Origin: G965215145 sp965215145
GTDB lineage: Bacteria; Bacteroidota; Rhodothermia; Rhodothermales; JANQRZ01
Length of the DNA stretch: 64,000 bases
Direction of reading: 5' to 3'
NCBI GenBank assembly: GCA_965215145.1
Contig: OZ244038.1
Coordinates: 62,001-126,000 of the forward strand
The position numbers and the translations under genes were made by a program. The notes beneath the pieces are model-generated. The model was not told the origin of the DNA, did no database searches, and saw only the letters and a program-made list of their open reading frames with translations. Positions 51,020 through 60,014 of the stretch are shown piece after piece (within the stretch, counting starts at the first letter, position 1; each line of letters starts with the position of its first letter).

Positions 51020-51481
51020 ATGCCCGACGCCCCCCCGACTCCGACGGCGCCCGCCCGCCCGCCCGAAACGCCGACCGTCGAGCCCCCCGTCATCCTCTTC
51101 GACGGCGTCTGCAACCTCTGCAACGGCGCCGTCAACTTCGTCATCGACCGCGACCCGGACGCTCGGTTCAAGCTGGCCGCGCTCCAGTCCGAGCCGGGCC
51201 GGGCACTCGCCGCGCGCTGCGGCATCGACGCCGACGCGCTGGACTCCATCGTGCTCGTCGAGCGGGGACGGTGCTACACCCGCTCGGCGGCGGCGCTCCG
51301 CATCGCGCGCGGGCTCGGCGGCGCGTGGCCGCTGCTGGCCGCCCTCGAGGCCGTGCCGGCCCCGCTGCGGGACCGGATCTACGCCTGGGTCGCCGCCAAC
51401 CGCTACCGGTGGTTCGGCCGGCGGGAGAGCTGCCGCGTTCCGACGCCGGAGCTGCGGGGGCGCTTCCTGCTCTCGGCCTGA
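51020..51481 (+). CDS. DCC-family thiol-disulfide oxidoreductase-like protein (DUF393)
   Basis: Protein of 153 residues with the family D-x-x-C-x-x-C motif in LFDGVCNLCNGAVNF (Cys about 31 and 34). The helix ARFKLAALQSEPGRAL and the RYRWFGRRESC end are also typical. DUF393 proteins are thioredoxin-fold, with no settled function. The first 22 residues are Pro-rich. Gene divergent from the RND exporter. The 230-nt region after it, up to the next gene, shows no recognisable gene or terminator. Confidence 0.88.
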   Translation: MPDAPPTPTAPARPPETPTVEPPVILFDGVCNLCNGAVNFVIDRDPDARFKLAALQSEPGRALAARCGIDADALDSIVLVERGRCYTRSAAALRIARGLGGAWPLLAALEAVPAPLRDRIYAWVAANRYRWFGRRESCRVPTPELRGRFLLSA

Positions 51482-51711
51482 GCTGGGGGCAGTCCTGATC
51501 AGGGATGCGGCCCGGCCGTTCAGCGCGAGGATCCGTCACGCCAGGGGCTACAAGGGGGCAGGAGGACGCCCGAGGGCACCACCTTCCGCGAGTATATTCG
51601 TAGCCTGCCGAGCGCGCACCCTTTTTAAGGGACCGGTCCTTGTTGCCGGCCCGGCGAGCCGTGGCAAAGATTGCCGCCCGCCGCCCGCCCTCCACCTGCG
51701 CCTCCCCGACC

Positions 51712-52932
51712 ATGCCCTCCGTAGAGAAGCTCAACGCCCCCGCCGTCCGCCCCCGCCGCGAGGCCCCTTCCGAGAAGAAACCCGGCGCGGTGATCCGCTC
51801 GTTCCGGGAGTCGGACTGGGAGGAGCTCACGCGGTTCTACCAGAGCCGCTACCGCCCCGGCTACATCCTCTCGGGGCGCGCCTTCTTCGACTGGTGCTTC
51901 GACTCGCCGTTCCGGCCGGACGAGCGCCACGGGCAGCGCCTCGTGGTCGACGAGGGCCGCCCCGAGGGCGAGCAGATCGTCGGCAAGATCGGCGTGATGC
52001 TGTGGCCGATCCAACTCGGCGGAAAGCGCGTGCTGGCGCAGTGCCCGTTCAACACGTACCTCGACGAGGACTACCGGAAGGGCCTGCTCGCCTACCGACT
52101 CCTGACGGGCGCGCACTTCGACCTGCCGTATACGATGGCCCTCAACGTCAAGCCCGAGGTGATCCGGATGCTGATGCTGCGGCGGGCCGGCGAGAAGTAC
52201 TCGTGGCTGATGCGCCGCCCCATCCGGGTCCTCGACGCCGAGGCGTGCGCGGAGATCGTCGCGTCGTCCCCGCACATCGAGGGGATGGCCGAGACCGAGC
52301 GCGCCGACACGCTGGCGGCCGTCGCCGAGGCCGCCGCTCCGGCGGCGCCCGCGCCCGAGGGCTCCCGGCTCGAGCGCGTCGAGCGGTTCGGGGAGGAGTG
52401 GGACGCGGCCTGGGAGCGCATCCGCACGCGCTATGGCGTCACGGCTTGGCGCGACGCCGCATTCCTCAACTGGCGCTACGCGGACTACCCCTTCGAGATC
52501 TACGAGACCCACGCCCTCCGCAGCGCCGACGGCCGCATCACCGGGTTCGTCGCGCTGCGCGAAGAGACACCACCCTTCGGGACCGTGCTCCGCATCGTGG
52601 ACTACGTGGCCGAGGACGGCGCCGACGCCGCGCTGCTCGCCCACGTCGAGGCCGTCGCCCGCGAGCGCGGCGCCGCCTTCATCGACTACGTCTGCTCTGG
52701 GCGCCTCAGCGAGGAGGCCCTCGCCGAGGCCGGCTACCGCGAGTGGGAGCCCGCCGAGGGCGAGAGCCTCTTCCCGATGGACTTCAACCCCCTCCGCTGG
52801 CGCACCCACAAGATCGGCGGCTTCTTCGGCCTCCCGGACATCGACGACGGCGCCGACCCGACCAACCAGGAGATGCTAGGCGGCGACTTCTACTTCATCA
52901 AGGGCGACGCCGACCTCGACCGCGCCTTTTGA
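51712..52932 (+). CDS. GNAT-family acetyltransferase (two-domain)
   Basis: Protein of 406 residues. It contains two GNAT-like regions: FRESDWEELTRFYQSRY near 35-50, and a C-terminal one with ITGFVALREE and a beta bulge leading into DYVAEDGADAALLAHVEAVARERGAAF. Proteins of this layout acetylate sugars or peptides, or transfer amino acids in surface polymer pathways. I took the ATG at 51712, as the longer frame begins with an unconserved Arg-rich piece. Acceptor unknown. Confidence 0.75.
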   Translation: MPSVEKLNAPAVRPRREAPSEKKPGAVIRSFRESDWEELTRFYQSRYRPGYILSGRAFFDWCFDSPFRPDERHGQRLVVDEGRPEGEQIVGKIGVMLWPIQLGGKRVLAQCPFNTYLDEDYRKGLLAYRLLTGAHFDLPYTMALNVKPEVIRMLMLRRAGEKYSWLMRRPIRVLDAEACAEIVASSPHIEGMAETERADTLAAVAEAAAPAAPAPEGSRLERVERFGEEWDAAWERIRTRYGVTAWRDAAFLNWRYADYPFEIYETHALRSADGRITGFVALREETPPFGTVLRIVDYVAEDGADAALLAHVEAVARERGAAFIDYVCSGRLSEEALAEAGYREWEPAEGESLFPMDFNPLRWRTHKIGGFFGLPDIDDGADPTNQEMLGGDFYFIKGDADLDRAF

Positions 52933-52957
52933 CCCCCCTCACCCACCCCCGACGGCT

Positions 52958-52980
52958 GAAGCTCCCCCCTCGGGAGCTTC
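52958..52980 (+). terminator. Hairpin between the GNAT and MaoC genes
   Basis: GAAGCTCCC (52958-52966), loop CCCTC, GGGAGCTTC (52972-52980): a perfect 9-bp stem, without a U-tract. It ends 13 nt before the MaoC start codon, so it may end transcription from upstream or hide the ribosome site of the next gene. Confidence 0.5.
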
Positions 52981-52993
52981 GTCGTATTCCGCC

Positions 52994-53422
52994 ATGATCC
53001 ATACCTACGACACCATCGAGGTAGGCGATACCCGGACCTACGAACGCCACATCTCCCAGGAGGACATCCGCCGCTTCTCGGAGATCACGGGCGACGACAA
53101 CCCCATCCACACCGACCCCGAGTTCGCTGCGAAGACGAAGTACAAGCAGCCCATCGCACACGGCGCGTTCCTGATCGGCCTCGTCTCGAAGATCCTCGGG
53201 CACGACTTCCCCGGCCACGGCGCCATCGCGGTCGCCCTCTCGTCGCGGTTCATCCGGCCCGTGCCGGTGGACTCCACGCTACGGCTGGAGCTCCAGGTGA
53301 CGGAGAAGATCGAGAGCCGCGGGCACGTCAAGCTGCGGATCTACATGTACAACGAGGACAACCGGCTCGTGTGCGGCAACGAGGCCGTGCTCGTCCCCGC
53401 CGAGGAGCCCGCCGAGGCGTAG
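52994..53422 (+). CDS. MaoC-family hot-dog hydratase ((R)-enoyl-CoA hydratase, PhaJ-like)
   Basis: Protein of 142 residues with a single hot-dog fold. The catalytic pair is in FSEITGDDNPIHTDPEFA (Asp about 36, His about 40), the hydratase 2 motif, followed by PIAHGAFLIGLVS. It would hydrate trans-2-enoyl-CoA to (R)-3-hydroxyacyl-CoA, linking fatty-acid degradation to polyhydroxyalkanoate or lipid synthesis. Single-domain length matches PhaJ. It converges on the M48 gene, with 8 nt between the ends. Confidence 0.9.
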   Translation: MIHTYDTIEVGDTRTYERHISQEDIRRFSEITGDDNPIHTDPEFAAKTKYKQPIAHGAFLIGLVSKILGHDFPGHGAIAVALSSRFIRPVPVDSTLRLELQVTEKIESRGHVKLRIYMYNEDNRLVCGNEAVLVPAEEPAEA

Positions 53423-53430
53423 CGCCCGGC

Positions 53431-54924
53431 TCAGTCGGCCGGCAGCTTCATCTCCTCCCCGGCTGGGATCGTCTGGTTCAGCTCAACGCCGTTCATGATG
53501 GCGAGGTCGCCCTCGTCCATCCCGAGCGGCATCGTGCGGCCGTCGAGGAGCCGCTGGAACGGGGTCGCCCGCTGCACGGTCACCACCTCGAGGCGGACGG
53601 GCTGGCGGTTGAGGTAGCGGCCGTCGGTCAGTGGGGCGAAGCTCCGCATCGTCCGCAGAAACTCGCCGCGGTAGGTGCCGAGGCTGCTGGAGCCGGTGAG
53701 CCCCATGAAGCGGTACACGTTGTCGCCCTGCTCGATAAAGTAGGCGACGACGCCGAGCGCGCCCTGCTGGCTGTTGGCCGTGCCGGAGACGGTGTAGGCC
53801 GAGAAGCCGTTCACCGTCGTGCCGCCGCTCTCAGTCGCCTGGAAGCCCTGCTGGCCGGCGAAGGCGCGGCCGGCGGCTGCCGCCGAGCTCTGGTCCTGGG
53901 CGAAGGTGAACTCCATGATGGCGGCGCCGTTGGGCTCGGCGATCTGCACGGCGGCGGCGCCGTTGAAGAGCCCCCACCGGTCGGGGTAGTCAAACACGAA
54001 GCGGAGCTCGGGGTGGTAGAACCGGCCGTCCTCGGCGAAGCCCTGCCGGGGGTCGTTGCCGAGCACGATCCCGTCGATCTGGCTGAGGAACTGCTCCTCG
54101 TTGACGGCGGTGCCGGTGTCGTACTGCGCGGCGAGCTGGGGGATGGTCCGCTCGCGCTCCTCGGGGTCGGGGTGGGTCGAGAGGAACGAGGGCGGGCCGC
54201 CGCCGGCTTCCTGGCTGAGCCGCTCGAGCGAGCGGAAGAACGCCGCCGCCTCCGCGGCGTCGTAGCCCGCGTACTCGGCGTAGGCCACGCCCGCGAGGTC
54301 AGACTCCCGCTCGGCGTCGCGGCCGTACTTCAGGAAGAGGAGCTGGACCCCGGTGCCGCCGTACTCCAGCACGCCCTGCGCCACGTCCCCCCCGCCGACG
54401 ACGCCGCCGAGGACCGCCGCGCCTAGGAGGCCGAGCTGGCCGAGCTGCGCCTTCGCCGCGCTGCGGGACTGGTGCCGCGCCAGCACGTGCCCGATCTCGT
54501 GGCCGAGCACGACGGCGAGCTGCGCCTCGTTCTCGAGGTGGCTCAGCAGCCCGCGGGTGACGTAGGTGTAGCCGCCCGGCAGCGCGAACGCGTTGACCAC
54601 GTCGGTGTCGAGCACGCGGAAGTAGAACGGCGTGTTGCGGATCTCCGCCGGCGTCGTCGCCTCGCCGTAGGCGCTCGTCTGGAGGACGGCCTGCCCGATG
54701 CGGTCCACGTAGGCCGCCAGCCCGGGGTCGTCCACGAGCCCGAACTGCGCGACGATCTGCCCGTCGGCCTCTTGCCCGATCTGGACCTCCTGCGCCCAGG
54801 TGTAGGCGCCGCGGGTCGTCTCGCCCGTGACGAGGTTCGTGGTCTGCGTGCCGCAGCCGGCGAGGGGGCCGAGCAGCAGTAGGACGGCGAGGAGGCGGAG
54901 GCGTGCGGACAGGAGCGGGATCAT
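53431..54924 (-). CDS. M48-family metalloprotease, lipoprotein (BepA-like)
   Basis: Protein of 497 residues. Signal peptide with a lipobox LAGC (Cys about 24), so it is lipid-anchored after cleavage. The protease domain has the zinc site HEIGH (about 140-144) and the third ligand region ERESDLAGV. The domain ends with STHPDPEERE. A long C-terminal region (about 290-497) ends in GDLAIMNGVELNQTIPAGEEMKLP, which resembles a LysM-type motif. BepA-like proteases do quality control of outer-membrane proteins; the wall-binding tail would place it at peptidoglycan. Same strand as recF, 50 nt after it. Confidence 0.88.
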   Translation of the reverse strand: MIPLLSARLRLLAVLLLLGPLAGCGTQTTNLVTGETTRGAYTWAQEVQIGQEADGQIVAQFGLVDDPGLAAYVDRIGQAVLQTSAYGEATTPAEIRNTPFYFRVLDTDVVNAFALPGGYTYVTRGLLSHLENEAQLAVVLGHEIGHVLARHQSRSAAKAQLGQLGLLGAAVLGGVVGGGDVAQGVLEYGGTGVQLLFLKYGRDAERESDLAGVAYAEYAGYDAAEAAAFFRSLERLSQEAGGGPPSFLSTHPDPEERERTIPQLAAQYDTGTAVNEEQFLSQIDGIVLGNDPRQGFAEDGRFYHPELRFVFDYPDRWGLFNGAAAVQIAEPNGAAIMEFTFAQDQSSAAAAGRAFAGQQGFQATESGGTTVNGFSAYTVSGTANSQQGALGVVAYFIEQGDNVYRFMGLTGSSSLGTYRGEFLRTMRSFAPLTDGRYLNRQPVRLEVVTVQRATPFQRLLDGRTMPLGMDEGDLAIMNGVELNQTIPAGEEMKLPAD

Positions 54925-54974
54925 GGCTCAGAGGGGGTGGTGGAGCAGGAGGGGAGACGGGGAGCGGGCCGGGG

Positions 54975-56123
54975 TCAGACCGCGTCGGCCCGCTCCGTCA
55001 CCGCCCCGTTAACGACGCAGACCGCCCGATGCTCCGGCGCGTCGAAGTCCACCACCCCGTCGAAGGGGTCCCGGCGGGCGGCCGTGAGGAGGCTCTGCCC
55101 CACGGCGCCGCTCTGGAGCAGGCGGAGGATGACCTCCGAGCGCGCCGGGTCGAGGATGCCGAAGACGTCGTCGAGCAGGAGGATGGGGGTCTCGTCCAGG
55201 CGGTCCTGGAGGAAGAAGAACTTCGCCAGCTTCAGCGCGAGCCCGAACGTCCGGTGCTGCCCCTGCGAGGCGTAGGGCCGGACCTCGAAGCCGTTGAGCC
55301 GGAGGACCAGCTCGTCGCGGTGCGGGCCGGCCAGCGTCCGCCCGCGCTCGCGCTCGCGGCGGCGGAGCCGGTCCAGCGCCTCCCCGAACGCCTCGGCGAT
55401 GGCGGCCTCGTCAGGCTCGGCGTCGAGCGGGACGGCCGTCTGGTACTCCAGCGCCGGCTCCTCCCCCACGGCCTCGAGCCGCCGGTACGCCTCGTCGAGG
55501 AAGCCCCCGAACGTCTCGACGAACCGGCGGCGGCGGGCGATGATGCGCGCGCCGAGGCCGACGAGCTCCGCCGTCCAGGCGTCGAGCGCGGCGGGGTCCT
55601 GCACGCGGCCTCGGCGCCCGGCCAGCAGGAGCGCGTTCCGCTGCTTCAGCGCGCGGCGGTAGCGGAGGAGGTCCTGGAGGTAGGCCGGCCGTGACTGGCT
55701 GAGCGTGTTGTCGAGGAACCGCCGCCGCTCCTCCGGGCCGCCGGCCGTGAGCGCGATGTCCTCCGGCGCCAGCACCACCACCGGCAGTACGCCGACGACG
55801 TCGGCCAGCCGCTCCAGCGGCGCCTTGTTGAGGAAGATCCGCTTCCCCTCGTCGGGGACGTAGACGAGCCGCGCCGCCAGCTCCGGCCGGTGCGCCCCCT
55901 CGAACGCCCCCTCGACCTCGAAGAACGGGCAGCCGCGCCGGAGGACGTGGGCGTCGTGGCTGGTGAGGAAGCTCTTCGAGAGGCAGAGGAGGTGGACGGC
56001 CTCCAGCAGGTTCGTCTTGCCCGCGCCGTTGGGGCCGTGGAGCAGGTTGACCTTCGGCGCGAAGGCCACCTCCGTCTCCGAGTGGGCGCGGAACGAGCGG
56101 ACGCGGAGCGAGCGGAGGTGCAT
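54975..56123 (-). CDS. recF: DNA replication and repair protein RecF
   Basis: SMC-like ATPase of 382 residues that helps load RecA at gaps together with RecO and RecR. Walker A GPNGAGKTN (about 31-39), the VVLAPEDIALTAGGPEERRRFLD block, signature YASQGQHRTFGLALKLA and Walker B ILLLDDVFGILDP. I chose the ATG at 56123 (MHLRSLRV), eight codons after another ATG, since the family starts right at the first beta strand. No dnaA, dnaN or gyrB is next to it, unlike in many bacteria. Confidence 0.95.
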   Translation of the reverse strand: MHLRSLRVRSFRAHSETEVAFAPKVNLLHGPNGAGKTNLLEAVHLLCLSKSFLTSHDAHVLRRGCPFFEVEGAFEGAHRPELAARLVYVPDEGKRIFLNKAPLERLADVVGVLPVVVLAPEDIALTAGGPEERRRFLDNTLSQSRPAYLQDLLRYRRALKQRNALLLAGRRGRVQDPAALDAWTAELVGLGARIIARRRRFVETFGGFLDEAYRRLEAVGEEPALEYQTAVPLDAEPDEAAIAEAFGEALDRLRRRERERGRTLAGPHRDELVLRLNGFEVRPYASQGQHRTFGLALKLAKFFFLQDRLDETPILLLDDVFGILDPARSEVILRLLQSGAVGQSLLTAARRDPFDGVVDFDAPEHRAVCVVNGAVTERADAV

Positions 56124-56254
56124 GGGGGCAGATCGCGGGGGGAGCATCCTACCCGCCCGCTGGAGCCCGGTTCACCCGCCCGTGCTGAGGGCGCTACCCA
56201 CCTACGGGCCTCCGGCCCTATACTGACCCGTCGCTCCTCGCCGCCTCCGATCCG

Positions 56255-58966
56255 ATGCGCCCCGCTCCGCTGACCCCTCGCTCCGCCGGGCGCGCGTTCG
56301 TCTTCCTAGCGGCCTGCCTCGCTCCGCCCCAGGCGGCAGCCCAAACGCAGGCCCGCTGCGACGCCCTCTACGAAGCCGCCCGCGCCGTCGTCGAGGGCGA
56401 CCGGGCCGACCAGGACGCCGCCACGTGGAGCACGGCCCTCGACCAGGCGCGGCAGGCGCAGGCCTGCTACGGCGACCGGCGCGACGCGCAGACGGCCGAG
56501 TTGAACGGCCTCGCCCTGGCCCTGCTCTACCGTTTAGGCCGGCACGAGGAGCTCCTCCAGGAGTATGAGCGCTTTGAGCAGGAGGAGCGCTCTCACGCGC
56601 CGGACTCCCTCGTTGCGGAGGCACTCGCGTGGCGGGCCGACGCGCTCGGCGCGCTCGGCCGACAGGTGGAGGCCCTGGCGAGCAACGTCGACCTCGTGCC
56701 CTACCTCCAGGGGCTGCCGCTCCGCGTCCAGGCCCGGCGCCTGATGCAACTCGGAGATCGGTTCCGCGCCGTCAACGACGCCCGCTCGGCCATGCGCTAC
56801 TACGCGGTCGCGGAGTCCCTCGCCGTCGCTCACCGTGCGGACGACCCGCGCCTGGAGGCGGTAGTAGGGACGGAGTTGCTCCAGCGCGGGCGCGACCTCC
56901 TCTTCGCGGCGGGCGAGGACGGGGGCCCGGAGCTCGCTGAGGCCGTCACCCTACTCAGCCAAGCGCGGGCCCTCTTCGCCAGCCAACCGGGCAGCCGGTT
57001 GGACCATACGCAGGCGCTCCTCCGGCTCTCGGCGGCCCGCCGGCTCCAGGGGGACTACGAGGGCGCGCTCCGCCTGGCGACGGAGGCCGGGCGCGTCGGA
57101 GCGCCGCTCTTCGACCGCGTCGCGGGCCTCGAGAGCTGGATCCGTTCGGAGCAGGCGATGGCACTGAGCGGCCTCGACCGCCACGAGGAAGCCCGCCGGC
57201 TCCTCGAAGACGCGCTGGCCGACGACCGGGCGCGGAGGGACTATGGGGCCGCCGCGATCTCGCTCTGGTACCTCGCGCACGTCGAGACCGTCGCGGCCGA
57301 GGCGGGCGCCACACCGGACTACGCCAGCGCCGAGGCCCTCCTGCGCGAAGCCATCGACCTCCACGAGATCGGCCGCGCCGACCTCGGGATCTCGGAGTGG
57401 AGCGCCGCCAGCTTCGAGACCGACCAGGGGCCATACCGGGACCTCGTCCGCCTCATGCTCCGTCAAGGCCGGCTCGCGGAGGCCCTCGCCACGCTCGACC
57501 TCACGCGGGCCCGCCACCTCCGCGACCTCCGCCTGAGCAACCGCCTGCGGAACGCGCTGGCACCGGCGGAGCGGCACGCGCTCGACAGCCTGAACGCGGT
57601 GCTCGCCGACGCCCGCTACAGCCTCCTCGCGCCGGACCTCTCGACGGAGGACCGCAGCCGAGCGCAGGGCCGGATCCTCCAGACCGAACGGGCGAGGTCG
57701 GCTCTTGTCCAGGCCGACCTCGCCCCGCCGCCGCCGCTCGACATCGGCGCCCTGCAGGAGCGGCTTCGGGACCGCGAGCAGGTCCTCGTGACGTACTTCT
57801 TCGACGGGCCGAACAGCCGCGCCCTCCTCCTGACCCCGGACACCCTCGCCGCCTTCCCGCTCCCCGCCAGCGCCGACAGCGTGAGCGCGCTGGCTGCACA
57901 GATCGCCCCGGACTCCGGCCGGAACACGGAGGACACGGTGCGCCCCGCCTCCCAGGTGGCGCCGCTCCGCGCTCTCTACGACGTGCTCATCCGGCCCGTC
58001 CAGTCCGCCCTCCCCACCGGCGCCTCCCTCGTCATCATCCCCGAGGGCCCAGCGACGGGGGTCCCCTTCGCCGCGCTGGTGAGCGGCCCCGGCGCGCGCT
58101 ACGCCTACGCGGAGCTGCCCTACCTCGTCCACGACCACGCCGTCTCCTTGGAACTCGCCGCGGCGCTGCTGCTGGACTCCGCCCTGGCGGGACCCACCGA
58201 GGCGATCCACACCAGCGAGCCGCTGCTCGCGTTCGGCCGAAGCCGGTTCGGCGGGGTGGAGTCGGGGGGGCGGCAGGACACGCTGAGCGACCTCCCCCAC
58301 GTCTCCGACGAGATCCACCGGCTCCAAAGGCGGTTCCCGTCCGGCCGCTTCGCCCTCAACGACGCGGCGACCGAGGGGGCGTTCAAGCAGGCGGCCCCCT
58401 CGGCCCGCGTCGTCCACCTCGCCTCGCACGCCTTCTCCGACCCGACCTACCCCTTCCACAGCCGGATCGTGCTGAGCGCGGCGGACTCCTCCGAGGACGG
58501 CACGCTCTACCTCTACGAGCTCCAGGAGCGCCCGCTTGCCGCCGCACTCGCCGTGCTGAGCGGGTGCAGCACGGCGCGCGGCGAGTCCCGCTTGGGAGAG
58601 GGGATGATCGGGCTCCAACACGCGTTCCGCGCGGCCGGCGCGGCCAGCACCCTCGCCTCGCTCTGGCAGGTGGACGACCGCGCGATGGCCGACCTCGTGG
58701 ACCGCTTCTACGGGCACCTCGCCCGCGGGCTGCCGAAGGACCGCGCCCTCCAGCGGGCCCAGCTGGATTACCTCGACCATCACGACGGCCTCGACGCGAG
58801 CCCGTTCTTCTGGGCCGCGCCCGTCCTCTACGGCGACACCGCCCCGCTCGACCTCCCCGACCGACCGCTCCTCCCGACCGCCGCCTGGCTCGTGCTCGGC
58901 CTCGGGCTGATCCTGGCCGCCTTCCTCACCGCCCGCCGCGCCCGCCTCTCTCCATCCGCCTCGTGA
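56255..58966 (+). CDS. Secreted, membrane-anchored TPR-CHAT (caspase-like) protein
   Basis: Protein of 903 residues. Signal peptide at 1-29, ending in AAA before QTQ. Region 35-500 is helical with degenerate TPR repeats (TELLQRGRDLL, LLRLSAARRLQGDYEGALRLATEA, ALSGLDRHEEARRLLEDAL). A CHAT domain covers about 600-860: VIIPEGPATGVPFAALVS, a catalytic His in VVHLASHAF (His725) and a catalytic Cys in AVLSGCSTARGESR (Cys771). A C-terminal membrane segment follows at about 868-890. The domain order implies that the whole protease faces the periplasm. The murQ gene starts inside its stop codon (GTGA), so the two are translationally coupled. A TATACT box lies 31 nt before the start. Confidence 0.9.
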   Translation: MRPAPLTPRSAGRAFVFLAACLAPPQAAAQTQARCDALYEAARAVVEGDRADQDAATWSTALDQARQAQACYGDRRDAQTAELNGLALALLYRLGRHEELLQEYERFEQEERSHAPDSLVAEALAWRADALGALGRQVEALASNVDLVPYLQGLPLRVQARRLMQLGDRFRAVNDARSAMRYYAVAESLAVAHRADDPRLEAVVGTELLQRGRDLLFAAGEDGGPELAEAVTLLSQARALFASQPGSRLDHTQALLRLSAARRLQGDYEGALRLATEAGRVGAPLFDRVAGLESWIRSEQAMALSGLDRHEEARRLLEDALADDRARRDYGAAAISLWYLAHVETVAAEAGATPDYASAEALLREAIDLHEIGRADLGISEWSAASFETDQGPYRDLVRLMLRQGRLAEALATLDLTRARHLRDLRLSNRLRNALAPAERHALDSLNAVLADARYSLLAPDLSTEDRSRAQGRILQTERARSALVQADLAPPPPLDIGALQERLRDREQVLVTYFFDGPNSRALLLTPDTLAAFPLPASADSVSALAAQIAPDSGRNTEDTVRPASQVAPLRALYDVLIRPVQSALPTGASLVIIPEGPATGVPFAALVSGPGARYAYAELPYLVHDHAVSLELAAALLLDSALAGPTEAIHTSEPLLAFGRSRFGGVESGGRQDTLSDLPHVSDEIHRLQRRFPSGRFALNDAATEGAFKQAAPSARVVHLASHAFSDPTYPFHSRIVLSAADSSEDGTLYLYELQERPLAAALAVLSGCSTARGESRLGEGMIGLQHAFRAAGAASTLASLWQVDDRAMADLVDRFYGHLARGLPKDRALQRAQLDYLDHHDGLDASPFFWAAPVLYGDTAPLDLPDRPLLPTAAWLVLGLGLILAAFLTARRARLSPSAS

Positions 58967-59895
58967 CCGACCGCCCTGCCCTCTTCGACCAGCTCCAGGC
59001 CCTCACCACCGAGCAGCGCAACCCCCGCTCGATGCGGATCGACGCCGCCTCGACCGAGGAGATCCTCCGGATCATCAACGACGAGGACGCCCGCGTCGCC
59101 CCCGCCGTGCGGGACCAGCTCCCCTACATGGCCGAGGCCGTGGAAACCGTGGTGGACGCCTTCAAGCGGGGCGGGCGGCTGTTCTACGCCGGGGCCGGGA
59201 CGAGCGGGCGCCTCGGCATCCTCGACGCCGCCGAGTGCCCGCCGACGTTCGGGACGCCGCCGGAGCTGGTGCAGGGGCTGATCGCCGGCGGCAAGCCCGC
59301 GGTCTTCCAGGCGCAGGAGGGCGCCGAGGACCACGAGGAGAATGGGGTCGCCGCGCTGGAGGAAGCGGGGGTGACTCCGGAGGATGTCGTCTGTGGCATT
59401 GCAGCGAGCCGACGGACGCCGTTCGTGGTCGGCGCCGTCAAGCACGCCAAGACCCTCGGTTGCCCGACGCTGTTCGTGACGTGCAACCCCCGCGAGCAGT
59501 TCGACCTCCACGAATGGGTGGACACGGCGATCTGCGTGGCCGTCGGGCCGGAGGTCATCATGGGGTCCACGCGGATGAAGAGCGGGACGGCGCAGAAGCT
59601 CGTCCTCAACATGCTCACGACCGCGGCGATGGTGCGGATGGGGAAGGTCTACGAGAACATGATGATCGACCTCCAGATGACCAACCAGAAACTCGTCGAG
59701 CGCTCGAAGCGGATCGTGATGACGGTCACGGGGCTGGACTACGAGGAGGCGGCGCGGGTGCTGGAGGCGGCCGGCGGCCACGTCAAGACCGCCCTCGTGA
59801 TGACCCTCGCCGAGGTCGACGCCGACGCGGCGCGGGTCCGGCTGGAGCGCGCCGGCGGGTTCGTCCGGCAGGCCATCGCGGGAGAAGGCACATAG
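58963..59895 (+). CDS. murQ: N-acetylmuramic acid 6-phosphate etherase MurQ
   Basis: SIS-fold lyase of 310 residues that splits the lactyl ether of MurNAc-6-phosphate to give GlcNAc-6-phosphate in cell-wall recycling. The family stretches are TTEQRNPRSMRIDAAST, the sugar-phosphate site GAGTSGRLGILDAAECPPTF, PEVIMGSTRMKSGTAQKLVLN and LVERSKRIV. GTG start at 58963 coupled to the CHAT gene. Ends 2 nt before repeat copy E. Peptidoglycan turnover is the likely context of the pair. Confidence 0.95.
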   Translation: MTDRPALFDQLQALTTEQRNPRSMRIDAASTEEILRIINDEDARVAPAVRDQLPYMAEAVETVVDAFKRGGRLFYAGAGTSGRLGILDAAECPPTFGTPPELVQGLIAGGKPAVFQAQEGAEDHEENGVAALEEAGVTPEDVVCGIAASRRTPFVVGAVKHAKTLGCPTLFVTCNPREQFDLHEWVDTAICVAVGPEVIMGSTRMKSGTAQKLVLNMLTTAAMVRMGKVYENMMIDLQMTNQKLVERSKRIVMTVTGLDYEEAARVLEAAGGHVKTALVMTLAEVDADAARVRLERAGGFVRQAIAGEGT

Positions 59896-59896
59896 C

Positions 59897-60014
59897 GGAC
59901 CCCCCGTTTTTCTTGCGTCGCCTTCGGCTCCGGCTGCGAAAAACCGTCCCCCTTAACAAGGGGGACAGCTCGTCCGGCCTTGAGCGCAGCGATGGCCGGA
60001 CGAGCGGGGGGTCC
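59897..60014. repeat. Stop-codon-associated CCCCCCG repeat, copy E
   Basis: Starts GGACCCCCCG 2 nt after the murQ stop and ends CGGGGGGTCC as exact inverted ends. The core hairpin is GTCCCCCTT-AAC-AAGGGGGAC, followed by a second, CGTCCGGCC...GGCCGGACG. No mini-insertions. The remaining 80 bp to the mfd start contains the palindrome TTCACGTGAA (60020-60029). Confidence 0.78.

Noticed and set aside
21272..56123. gyrB and recF as remnants of an oriC-type dnaA-dnaN-recF-gyrB block
   Set aside because: They are 32 kb apart with unrelated genes between and no dnaA or dnaN, so no such block is present here.
57397..58962. Extension of murQ back into the CHAT gene
   Set aside because: Alternate frame of the CHAT gene; MurQ family sequence begins just after the GTG at 58963.
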